Below are positions 31,284 to 38,049 of a DNA stretch of 40,594 nt, piece by piece. Position numbers and translations under genes: made by a program. The DNA comes from JAVBNW01 sp031551255. GTDB taxonomy: Bacteria; Bacillota; Clostridia; Christensenellales; UBA1750. Below the pieces are notes generated by a model that had not been told where the DNA came from, searched no databases, and worked only from the letters and a program-made list of their open reading frames with translations. The stretch spans positions 1 through 40,594 of the forward strand of contig JAVBNW010000072.1 in NCBI GenBank assembly GCA_031551255.1. The letters are read 5' to 3'. The first letter of the stretch is position 1; each line of letters begins with the position of its first letter.

Positions 31284-32492
31284 TCAGAGCGTAGTGCAAA
31301 CCGACGACCGTTCGATGAGCTCAAAGCACATGCGGGCGTTATGATAAGGGCACTTCCACCCGGAAACCTTTTCAAGCGTGTGCCTGCCCTCTGAACCGAT
31401 CTCCGCGCGAGCGACTCCGAACCATTCGCCGTATTCGTGATCGACAATGTCGCTTTGAATGAAGTTCGCAACGTCGAGAGAGACCTTCAAAAACTTCTCG
31501 TCACCGGAAAGCTGGTAGGCGTTAAAAAAGCCTACGGCAGCTTCCGCCTGCTGCCACCAACCCTTGCTGGGGAACAGCTCGCCGCTTTGATAATCCCTTT
31601 CGTCGTATAGCCCGCCGTCGGAAGGATCGATGCCGCCGTCCATCACCGCTTCGGCCATCGCCACCGAAATATCCTTCAGGCGGTGGATCGCATCTTCGTC
31701 GCCCAACACTTCGGCCGTTTCGTACAGCAGCCAGCTTCCCTCGATGTCGTGGCCATAGGTGATCAGCGTATCGGTGCGCTTCCAGTTTTCGTCGAAAAAG
31801 AGCGCGAAGCGGTTGTTTGGCTGCCTTACCTTATCCACCATGATCGCGAGCTGCTTTTCGACGGCCGCGCGCGCCTTTGGCGTGTCTTCCAGGCGGAGAA
31901 AGTTGGTGTAGGCTTCGATGAGGTGAAGGGAAGTGTTCATGGTAAACACTGCTTTGTGGCGGCGCGGGCGGGCATCCGCTACCTGCGACCAATCGCGCGC
32001 ATGGTATTCTCGGTAACCGTTGTGCTCGGCGTCGTACACCTTTTCCTCCAGCAAGGTAAACTGCTCGCGCGCAAGTTCGCGCGCGCCCTGATCGCCCGTC
32101 GCGCGGGCATATTCGCTCAGTGCGTATAGGGTAAAGGCCTGTCCGTAGGTATTTTTGGCGGTTTCCTTGGGTTTGCCGTCGCACGTCAGTTCCCAGAAGG
32201 CTCCGCCGTGCTCTCTGTCCATAAAATGATCCACAAAATAGCGGTAAAAATGCTCCGCCGCTTTTTTGTACTCCGGCCTTTGAAAAATGCGATATGCCGC
32301 GGCATACGTCCATACCAGGCGCGCCCCAAGGATCAGAAGCCTGTCGGCATTCTTATCAGGCGTGCCGTCCTGCGCGACGTAGCCGTAAAAACCGCCCTTC
32401 TCATCGTCTACATCGCGCTCGATCCACCATCGAAGGATCGAATGAGCCTCGTTTTCCGCCCATGCGCCGAGGTCTTTGACGGAATGGATGAT
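31284..32492 (-). CDS. AGE-family epimerase (cellobiose 2-epimerase-like) with non-standard start
   Basis: An (alpha/alpha)6-barrel protein of about 402 residues. DDEKGGFYGYVAQDG near the N-terminus, YGHDIEGSWLLYE in the middle and KGWWQQAEAAVGFFNAY later match cellobiose/mannobiose 2-epimerases, which epimerise the reducing-end glucose of disaccharides; His residues in these blocks are catalytic. The start is unusual. AAGGAGG lies at 32501-32507, and the only in-frame codons at the right distance are ATC at 32492 (8 bases) or ATT at 32498. The nearest upstream in-frame ATG, at 32633, would overlap the SDR gene and run through a terminator. An ATC start like that of infC is my best reading. 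Confidence 0.85.
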   Translation of the reverse strand: MIHSVKDLGAWAENEAHSILRWWIERDVDDEKGGFYGYVAQDGTPDKNADRLLILGARLVWTYAAAYRIFQRPEYKKAAEHFYRYFVDHFMDREHGGAFWELTCDGKPKETAKNTYGQAFTLYALSEYARATGDQGARELAREQFTLLEEKVYDAEHNGYREYHARDWSQVADARPRRHKAVFTMNTSLHLIEAYTNFLRLEDTPKARAAVEKQLAIMVDKVRQPNNRFALFFDENWKRTDTLITYGHDIEGSWLLYETAEVLGDEDAIHRLKDISVAMAEAVMDGGIDPSDGGLYDERDYQSGELFPSKGWWQQAEAAVGFFNAYQLSGDEKFLKVSLDVANFIQSDIVDHEYGEWFGVARAEIGSEGRHTLEKVSGWKCPYHNARMCFELIERSSVCTTL

Positions 32493-32509
32493 GGGAATCC
32501 CCTCCTTGC

Positions 32510-32543
32510 AAAAAAGATAGGGGGGAGCGTCGCCGCTCCCCCC
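32510..32543 (-). terminator. Intrinsic terminator between SDR and AGE genes
   Basis: Minus strand GGGGGGAGCG/CGCTCCCCCC with a 4-base loop, then TATCTTTTTT. It is a full intrinsic terminator placed just before the AGE ribosome binding site, so the AGE gene depends on read-through or partial termination. Confidence 0.8.
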
Positions 32544-32554
32544 TGAAAGGTTAA

Positions 32555-33334
32555 TCACAGCAGCATGGCCGTGCCGTCCATGCGCAGCCCCGAACCAGAA
32601 ATGTGCTCGGAAAGCGGGCTGGCCAGGCAGCACACCATGTATGCCAGATCGCTGGGCAATCCTCCGCGCCCGAGCGGCTGCATGTTATACTGACGGCTGC
32701 GCTCGCGCCGCTTCATCTTCCACGACCGCTCCACGCCCTCGACCGCCGTCTTAAACTCGATCTTCACGCCGCCGGGCAGCAGCACGTTGCAGGTGATGCG
32801 GTACTGCGCAAGCTCGATAGCCGCTTCGCGCGCGAGCATCTTGATGCCGCCCTTCGTCATCGCGTAGACAGGATCGAAGTCCGTGGGCCGCTTGCCGTGC
32901 ACGGAGGATATGTAGATTACGCGGCCCTGGCCGCATTCCTTCAAAAACGGCACCGCGAAGCGGGTGCAATTCCAGTAGCCCTTCAGGTTGGTGTTCATCA
33001 AAAGGTCGTACTTCTCTTCGTCGTACTCGTCCAAGTCGAGGTTCGTCTGCAGAGCTGCGTTGTTGACCAGAATATCCAACCCGCCCAGCTGGCGCGCGGA
33101 TTCTTCGACTAAGTACTTGCAGCCCTCCGCCGAGGACACGTCGGCCTTGATCAGCACCGCTTCGCCGCCGACATCGGAGATCATCTTCATGGTCTCCTCG
33201 GCCGTGGCGGGGTTGTAGTTGTAGTTGACCGCAACCTTTACGCCCTCTCGCGCCAGGCCGATCGCGATGCCGCGGCCGATGCCTTTGCCCGAACCGGTGA
33301 CCAGCGCGCGCTTTCCTTTAAGCTGTAAATCCAT
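32555..33334 (-). CDS. Short-chain dehydrogenase/reductase, catalytically intact
   Basis: A 259-residue classical SDR. The cofactor motif TGSGKGIG is at 13-20, NNA at 91-93, and the catalytic set is Ser144, Tyr157 and Lys161 (YAMTK). The residues after beta2, VNYNYNPATAEE, are compatible with NADP but not diagnostic. SDRs next to sugar-acid dehydratases commonly oxidise or reduce 2-keto-3-deoxy acids, which is the likely role here. The ATG follows AGGAGGAAAGCACG. It lies 12 bases after the degenerate SDR gene, with which it shares the segment HG-K/E-R/K-PT. It is followed by a terminator and the AGE gene. Confidence 0.92.
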   Translation of the reverse strand: MDLQLKGKRALVTGSGKGIGRGIAIGLAREGVKVAVNYNYNPATAEETMKMISDVGGEAVLIKADVSSAEGCKYLVEESARQLGGLDILVNNAALQTNLDLDEYDEEKYDLLMNTNLKGYWNCTRFAVPFLKECGQGRVIYISSVHGKRPTDFDPVYAMTKGGIKMLAREAAIELAQYRITCNVLLPGGVKIEFKTAVEGVERSWKMKRRERSRQYNMQPLGRGGLPSDLAYMVCCLASPLSEHISGSGLRMDGTAMLL

Positions 33335-33346
33335 CGTGCTTTCCTC

Positions 33347-34063
33347 CTATCGGTCGCCGTACTTGAGCATAAAGCCGCCGTCGGCTCGTATGTCGGCGCC
33401 ATTGAGCATCGGCGCGTGAATCGCCATGTCGACAAGCCGGCTAAGCTCTTCAAACGTACAGGCGCTCTTGCGCGGAATGCTATCTACAAAGCCGTCGTAA
33501 ATCGGGGAAAGCGGCGTATCCATCAAAATTTGGTCGCCCTCTACCGGGCCCAGCTCGATGAGAACCGTGTGAACGCCCTTGCGCCCGAGCTGCAGAGCGC
33601 ATTCGCGGTTGAGCATCTTCAAAGCGCCCATAGAGCAGCTAAACGCCAGCGACGCGCCCGTGGGCTTTTCGCCGTGGGTGGAACCTACAAAAACCACTGC
33701 GCCCTTGCCGGTCATTTCGGCCATCAACCCGCCTAAGTGCTTGGCGAGAAAGAACGCCGTTTTGGTGTTGCGGTTCAGCACGCGGTCGAACAGCTCTTCC
33801 GGGCCGTTTAGCACGCTCGTGCGCTCCATTTCGCGCGCGGTGAGCACGAGGGCGTCGATGCCGCCTGCGACCTTTAGCTTGGCGGCAAGAGCCGCAACCT
33901 GTTCTTCGTCGGCGGCATCTTCGGGGTAGCAGGCGACGGCGGAGAGCTCCGCGGGCAAGTTATCGCCGAGCAGCCCCGCTACTTTGGCGCCCTGATCGAG
34001 GAAGTACTTGGCTACCTTCCGGCCGCAAGGGCCTGAAAGATCGGAAATAAAAACAGTAGGCAT
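33347..34063 (-). CDS. Degenerate SDR-fold protein lacking catalytic Tyr and Lys
   Basis: A 238-residue SDR-fold protein. Aligned with the neighbouring SDR from the shared Ser (GSTHGEKPT against SSVHGKRPT), its Phe141 falls on catalytic Tyr157 and its Met145 on catalytic Lys161. The glycine motif is also altered to SDLSGPCGRKVA. It therefore should not catalyse a standard SDR reaction. It may be the non-catalytic partner of a hetero-oligomer, a sensor, or an enzyme with another chemistry. The ATG at 34063 follows CAGGAGGAATCGC. The frame is intact and the ribosome binding site strong, so this is not a pseudogene. It lies between the dehydratase and the intact SDR. Confidence 0.88.
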   Translation of the reverse strand: MPTVFISDLSGPCGRKVAKYFLDQGAKVAGLLGDNLPAELSAVACYPEDAADEEQVAALAAKLKVAGGIDALVLTAREMERTSVLNGPEELFDRVLNRNTKTAFFLAKHLGGLMAEMTGKGAVVFVGSTHGEKPTGASLAFSCSMGALKMLNRECALQLGRKGVHTVLIELGPVEGDQILMDTPLSPIYDGFVDSIPRKSACTFEELSRLVDMAIHAPMLNGADIRADGGFMLKYGDR

Positions 34064-34159
34064 GCGATTCCTCCTGATGAGCGGCAAGCCGCTCCTTATG
34101 TCCGGCAGAGCGCGCGCTATAATGCGGCGCCCGCCTATTGCCTTTGCTTGCGGGGTGGG

Positions 34160-34188
34160 CCGAAGGGGCCCTGTTTCGGCCCCTTCGG
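34160..34188 (-). terminator. Hairpin between enolase-superfamily gene and SDR pair
   Basis: CCGAAGGGGCC/GGCCCCTTCGG, an 11-bp perfect stem with a 7-base loop, lies 18 bases after the dehydratase stop. No T-run follows on the minus strand, so it may only attenuate transcription or stabilise the upstream mRNA. Confidence 0.55.
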
Positions 34189-34205
34189 TTGTTAAACTAT
34201 CGATT

Positions 34206-35585
34206 TTAGCTCCACAGCCTGTCGTTGGAGTAGGTGTCGTTCCACTCGTCGGTGGATTCCCACAGGCCGGGGATGCCCGGGTGGATGTGCTGGGCGATGA
34301 TCTCGTCGTTCAGCGACTCGATGCCAAGGCCCGGCAGATCGGGAACGTCGATGTAGCCGTTCTTGATCAGCGGCTTGGGCGGGCCGACCTTGACGATGTC
34401 ATCCCACCACTCGCAGTCGTTGGAGTGGAACTCCAGCGCGAGGAAGTTTTCGGTTGCGGCCACGGAGTGCACCGCCGCCAGGCAGGCAATCGGGGATTCG
34501 GCCATATGTACGGCCATCTGTACGCCGTACTCCTGCGCCAAATCGCCGATCTTTTTGTTTTCTAGAATGCCGCCGGAGGAGAGGACGTCCGGATGGATGA
34601 CGGATACCGCGCGCTTTTCGAGCAGCGGGATGAAGTTTTCCTTCAGGAAGATGTCCTCGCCGGTGCAAATCGGAACCGTTGTCGCCTCCGAAAGACGTAC
34701 ATACTGGTCGGTCAGCTGCCAGGGAATCATATCCTCGGCCCACTGCAGGTTGTACTTTTCGATGCGACGGCACAGCTTGATGCAGTCCTCAAGGCCGATG
34801 TGGCCGAAATGGTCGATCGACAGCGGGATGTCGTAGCCGAGCACGCTGCGCACGTCGGATACGTATTCCTCCAGAAGATCAAAGCCCTTTTCGGTGACGT
34901 GGATGCCGGTAAAGGAGTGGGCGATGTTGAAAAGATCGTATACGCGGTTCTTCGCATAGCGAATGGCCATCTTATCGCCGGTGGCCTCAGCCTCTTTAAC
35001 GCGCTTGCGGATGCCGCGCATTTCATCCAGGAAGCCCAAAGGCGCGGTCAGCGTGCCCTCTTCCTCGATCAGGTTGCCAAGGCCGAGATCCATCTTAAGG
35101 AGCGTATAGCCGTTCTTTTCGCGGCGCTTAAGCAGGGCCTCGCCCATCTTTTTGCCGGTGTTCTTGCCCTCGATGTCGGTATCGCAGTACATGCGAACCT
35201 TATCGCGGAACTTGCCGCCCAGCATCTGGTAAACCGGCACGCCGAACGCCTTGCCGGCCAAATCCCACAGCGCGAGCTCTACGCCGCATACGCCGCCGGC
35301 TTGGCGGGACTGGCCGCCGAATTGCTTAATACGGCGGAACAGTTTGTCCACATTGCAGGGGTTTTCGCCCAGCAGGCGGCTCTTGAGCATGAGCGCGTAG
35401 CGCTTGTCCGCGCCGTCGCGCACTTCGCCAAAGCCGGTGATGCCCTGGTTCGTCTCAATTTTGAGCAGCGTGCAGTGCATCGGAGCGCCGACGATATCGA
35501 CCAGGCGCATGTCGGTGATGCGCAACTCTGAAGGTTTGGAGTTGGTGTTGACGTGTGCCAAAGTTTCCTCGTAGTTCTTGGGCAT
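34206..35585 (-). CDS. Enolase-superfamily (mandelate racemase-like) sugar-acid dehydratase
   Basis: A 459-residue member of the mandelate racemase branch of the enolase superfamily. The capping domain (about 20-135) is followed by the barrel with LLKMDLGLG (Lys164 and Asp166 on the acid/base strand), metal ligands Asp258 (SIDHFGHIG), Glu284 (WAEDMIPW) and Glu310 (CTGEDIF), and HPDVLSSGG and HMAESP on the opposite face. An insertion of about 45 residues (170-230) makes it longer than usual. The chemistry should be proton abstraction next to a carboxylate, most likely dehydration of an aldonate to a 2-keto-3-deoxy acid. Cluster context supports this; the substrate is unknown. AGAGGTGCGGC precedes the ATG. 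Confidence 0.9.
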   Translation of the reverse strand: MPKNYEETLAHVNTNSKPSELRITDMRLVDIVGAPMHCTLLKIETNQGITGFGEVRDGADKRYALMLKSRLLGENPCNVDKLFRRIKQFGGQSRQAGGVCGVELALWDLAGKAFGVPVYQMLGGKFRDKVRMYCDTDIEGKNTGKKMGEALLKRREKNGYTLLKMDLGLGNLIEEEGTLTAPLGFLDEMRGIRKRVKEAEATGDKMAIRYAKNRVYDLFNIAHSFTGIHVTEKGFDLLEEYVSDVRSVLGYDIPLSIDHFGHIGLEDCIKLCRRIEKYNLQWAEDMIPWQLTDQYVRLSEATTVPICTGEDIFLKENFIPLLEKRAVSVIHPDVLSSGGILENKKIGDLAQEYGVQMAVHMAESPIACLAAVHSVAATENFLALEFHSNDCEWWDDIVKVGPPKPLIKNGYIDVPDLPGLGIESLNDEIIAQHIHPGIPGLWESTDEWNDTYSNDRLWS

Positions 35586-35647
35586 GCCGCACCTCTTTCC
35601 CGGGGATGGCCACAGGCCCCTTTTCCCCCATCTTACTTACATAGGCA

Positions 35648-35675
35648 AGTATAGCCGATTATTGTTAAAAGACAA
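35648..35675 (-). promoter_or_regulatory. Promoter of the dehydratase operon
   Basis: Minus strand TTGTCT (35670-35675), a 16-base spacer and TATACT (35648-35653), about 65 bases before the start codon. Confidence 0.65.
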
Positions 35676-35686
35676 ACACGATTCCC

Positions 35687-35701
35687 ACATTTCACAAATG
35701 T
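35687..35701. promoter_or_regulatory. Operator candidate 1
   Basis: A perfect palindrome with 6-base arms, ACATTT-CAC-AAATGT, lies 11 bases upstream of the -35 of the dehydratase promoter. Its central TTTCACAAAT resembles the second palindrome at 35740, so one regulator may bind both. Confidence 0.5.
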
Positions 35702-35739
35702 TTTCCACCTAACGCGGGTGGAGTATGGAACATTTCTAT

Positions 35740-35755
35740 GATTTGATCACAAATC
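35740..35755. promoter_or_regulatory. Operator candidate 2
   Basis: GATTTG-ATCA-CAAATC has perfect 6-base arms and lies 17 bases upstream of the -35 of the second RraA-like gene. The centre-to-centre distance to operator 1 is about 53 bases, close to five helical turns. Confidence 0.5.
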
Positions 35756-35772
35756 CTGCGCGATTGGGACAC

Positions 35773-35801
35773 TTGACGGATATGCCTTCCAATGATAGAG
35801 T
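35773..35801 (+). promoter_or_regulatory. Promoter of the second RraA-like gene
   Basis: TTGACG (35773-35778), a 17-base spacer and TAGAGT (35796-35801) with an upstream TGA giving an extended -10. The start codon is at 35865. Confidence 0.65.
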
Positions 35802-35864
35802 AAACGTAAAATTGGCGCAAATCCGCGCGAATGGATATGCGCCTAATCATGGAGGAGGATACCC

Positions 35865-36767
35865 ATGAACTTCAACGTGAAAGAAGACATCATTCAGTTG
35901 ACTCCCTTGTGGAAGGGCGAGCGCCTTCCGGACGGACGCCCCAAGGTACCCGCCGGCGTGCTCGAGCGCCTGCGCAAGATCACCTTCGAAGAAGCCTGGG
36001 GCCCGCTGTGGCGCGACGGCTATTACTTCCAGACGGAATCCAACTTCCGCCTCTCGCACCCGGGCAAGAACGTCGTAGGCCGCGCGGTTACCGCCGTTAT
36101 GGTGCCCATGCGCCCCGACCTGCACGAGTATCTTCTGAAGTTTGGCCACGAAGAAGAGGGCCGCAAGGGCTTCTTTAACCAGTGGGTCATCGACAGCTTG
36201 GTCGAAGACGACGTCGTCGTGGTGGACATGTTCGACAAAATCTTCAAGGGAACCTATGTCGGCGGCAACCTCTCCACGGCCATCGCCACCCGCACCAAGC
36301 GCGGCGGCGCGGTCATCTGGGGCGGCGTGCGCGATCTTGAGCAGATCGTTCAGATCCCCGGCATCCAGGTGTTCTATCGCGGCGTGCATCCCACCGGCAT
36401 CGGCGATGTGACCATGACCGGCATGAACGTGCCCTGTCGCATCGGCGAGGCGATCTGCCTGCCGGGCGACGTAGTCGTCGGCACCATGTCCGGCGTGTGC
36501 TTCATCCCCGCCCACCTGGCCGAGAAGGTCGCCGACGGAGCGGAGAAATCTCACGTGCGCGACATCTTCGGGTTCCAGAGGCTGGATGAAAAGGTATACT
36601 CCACCGCCCAGATCGACACCCGTTGGACGATGACGATGTGGGACGACTTCATGAATTGGTTTAAGACCGATTCTAAGGCTAAGGAATACGCCCATCTCAA
36701 TTGGGACGACGAGTATGCCGAGGCGAAGAAGTACCACGAGGAAAACTCCTCCGAAGTGCGCCTGTAA
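35865..36767 (+). CDS. RraA-like aldolase/decarboxylase, long form (copy 2)
   Basis: A 300-residue paralogue of the protein at 23475. The two share nearly identical blocks such as GRPKVP, EEAWGPL, FNQWVID, YVGGNLSTA, TRTKRGG and GGVRDLEQ, and both keep Arg156-Asp157, the metal/substrate pair of catalytic RraA-fold enzymes. In this setting it may cleave or decarboxylate the keto acid produced by the divergent dehydratase and SDR; RraA-fold proteins are known as HMG/CHA aldolases and oxaloacetate decarboxylases. GGAGGAGGATACCC precedes the ATG. Its 279-bp upstream region is shared with the dehydratase operon and holds two palindromes, so the two sides are probably co-regulated. Confidence 0.88.
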   Translation: MNFNVKEDIIQLTPLWKGERLPDGRPKVPAGVLERLRKITFEEAWGPLWRDGYYFQTESNFRLSHPGKNVVGRAVTAVMVPMRPDLHEYLLKFGHEEEGRKGFFNQWVIDSLVEDDVVVVDMFDKIFKGTYVGGNLSTAIATRTKRGGAVIWGGVRDLEQIVQIPGIQVFYRGVHPTGIGDVTMTGMNVPCRIGEAICLPGDVVVGTMSGVCFIPAHLAEKVADGAEKSHVRDIFGFQRLDEKVYSTAQIDTRWTMTMWDDFMNWFKTDSKAKEYAHLNWDDEYAEAKKYHEENSSEVRL

Positions 36768-36782
36768 TTATTCACTAGCGAA

Positions 36783-36828
36783 ATATAAGCGAAACGGCGT
36801 CACGATCGTGACGCCGTTTCGCTTATAT
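36783..36828. terminator. Perfect 46-bp palindrome, bidirectional terminator
   Basis: Every base from 36783 to 36828 is mirrored around the centre CGATCG, with arms beginning ATATAAGCGAAACGG. It lies between the convergent RraA-like and GNAT genes. There is no unpaired loop in the DNA; in RNA the central bases would form the loop, with AU-rich ends on both sides. Confidence 0.8.
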
Positions 36829-36868
36829 GCAATGGCTGGCTATCGGAAGAGGGCGGATCATGCCTATG

Positions 36869-37363
36869 CTATGTGGCATAAAATCTGTAATATTTGTATC
36901 GAGATTCTTTACCCTCTGCTTGCTTTGAAGATACTCTGCCGTCAATGAATTGATAGCCGCTTCGCTTCAACACTTTTTGTGACTTTATATTATCCACGCC
37001 AACCGTCCCAATTAAATAGTGGATGTTATAGTTTTCAAAAGCCCATTTTGTAACGGCGATAACGGCTTCGGTGGCATAGCCAAACCCTCTTTTTTCCGGC
37101 AACAAATGATAAAAAATTTCCGGCTCATTCAATTCTATGTGCTTTCCCGCGCCCGCATATCCGCAGTATTCTCCTGTTTGCCTTAGAAATATACCAAGAG
37201 AAATGACGTCGTTTACAATATCCATGTTGGCATATTGAGAGACAAGCCAGTTAAAAAGCCCTTTCGGATCGCCGTAGAATGCCTCTACATTATTGATAAT
37301 ATGATTCGGATAATCGCTGTCTTTTAAGGTTCGAATGATCAGTCGCTCCGTCAGGATCTCCAT
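36869..37363 (-). CDS. GNAT N-acetyltransferase (RimJ/RimL type)
   Basis: A 164-residue acetyltransferase. It opens MEILTERLIIRTLKDSDYP, typical of the RimJ/RimL ribosomal-protein acetyltransferase group. EKRGFGYATEAV is the acetyl-CoA pyrophosphate loop (R-G-x-G-x-A), and NIKSQKVLKRSGYQF is the usual C-terminal segment. The target is unknown; relatives modify proteins, antibiotics or small molecules. The ATG at 37363 follows AGAGGTGGCGCAG; an in-frame GTG at 37372 lies in that site. Codon usage is visibly more AT-rich than in all neighbours, which suggests recent acquisition. Confidence 0.88.
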   Translation of the reverse strand: MEILTERLIIRTLKDSDYPNHIINNVEAFYGDPKGLFNWLVSQYANMDIVNDVISLGIFLRQTGEYCGYAGAGKHIELNEPEIFYHLLPEKRGFGYATEAVIAVTKWAFENYNIHYLIGTVGVDNIKSQKVLKRSGYQFIDGRVSSKQAEGKESRYKYYRFYAT

Positions 37364-37445
37364 CTGCGCCACCTCTGCCGATTATATATACATTAGCCGC
37401 GCCGCCATCTTACCTTTGGCGGGGCGACAAGCGGCTCGCATTGCG

Positions 37446-38036
37446 TCAGCGGATGACCTTCCACTCGCCGACCGGCCACATGATCGCAAGGCAATGCCCT
37501 TGAATTTGCTTTTCTTCCAGCGCGCCGACCACGCGGCTGTCGGTAGAGCGGGCGCGGTGGTCGCCCATCACAAAATAGCAACCCTGCTCGATGGTAACTT
37601 CCGGGAAATCCGCGGTTTCGGGGCGGGTCAGGTACGGCTCGTCAAGCGGTTGGTCATCGATGTACACCACGCTGTCTTCGATGCGCAGACGCTCGCCGGG
37701 CAGGCCGATCACGCGCTTGACGCAGTCTTCCTCCCACCCGGGATAGTGGCAAAACACCACCTCGCCGCGCGCAGGCCCACGGAACCAATACGACGCCTTA
37801 AGAACTGCCATCATCTGGCCGGTGTGCAGCGTATCCTGCATGGAGGGGCCGTTTACCAGCGCCGGGGTAAAGACAAAGGTGCGCACCAGCAGTGCGGCGG
37901 CAACCGCGATTGCGAACGTTCTTATCCACGAAAAGAGCTCTTTGCGTACGCGACGCTTTCTGTCGCGCTCGGCCGCAAGCATCTGCTCAAGCTCGACGCT
38001 TTCGTCTTGTGAAGCACGCTTATCTTGTTCGGACAT
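37446..38036 (-). CDS. lepB: Signal peptidase I (tandem copy 2)
   Basis: A 196-residue type I signal peptidase that removes signal peptides at the outer membrane face. A charged N-terminal tail of about 35 residues precedes a single membrane helix (36-58). Ser65 in NGPSMQDTL and Lys107 in DCVKRVIGLPGE form the catalytic dyad. GDHRARSTDSR is the GDNRxxSxDSR box with His replacing Asn. It lies 13 bases downstream of a second signal peptidase gene, and the two are clearly paralogues. The ATG follows GAAGGGTC. The long charged tail distinguishes this copy from its neighbour. Confidence 0.93.
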   Translation of the reverse strand: MSEQDKRASQDESVELEQMLAAERDRKRRVRKELFSWIRTFAIAVAAALLVRTFVFTPALVNGPSMQDTLHTGQMMAVLKASYWFRGPARGEVVFCHYPGWEEDCVKRVIGLPGERLRIEDSVVYIDDQPLDEPYLTRPETADFPEVTIEQGCYFVMGDHRARSTDSRVVGALEEKQIQGHCLAIMWPVGEWKVIR

Positions 38037-38049
38037 TAAGACCCTTCTT

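Noticed and set aside
32493..32633. ATG at 32633 as start of the AGE gene
   Set aside because: It would overlap the SDR gene by about 80 bases and translate through the intrinsic terminator, and the strong AAGGAGG would be left inside the gene.
33347..34063. Pseudogene status for the degenerate SDR
   Set aside because: The reading frame is intact, the ribosome binding site is strong and the gene is tightly placed in an operon, so loss of catalysis looks like divergence and not decay.
34593..35531. Plus-strand open frame opposite the enolase-superfamily gene
   Set aside because: Antisense to a gene with complete metal-ligand motifs; no promoter or ribosome binding site.
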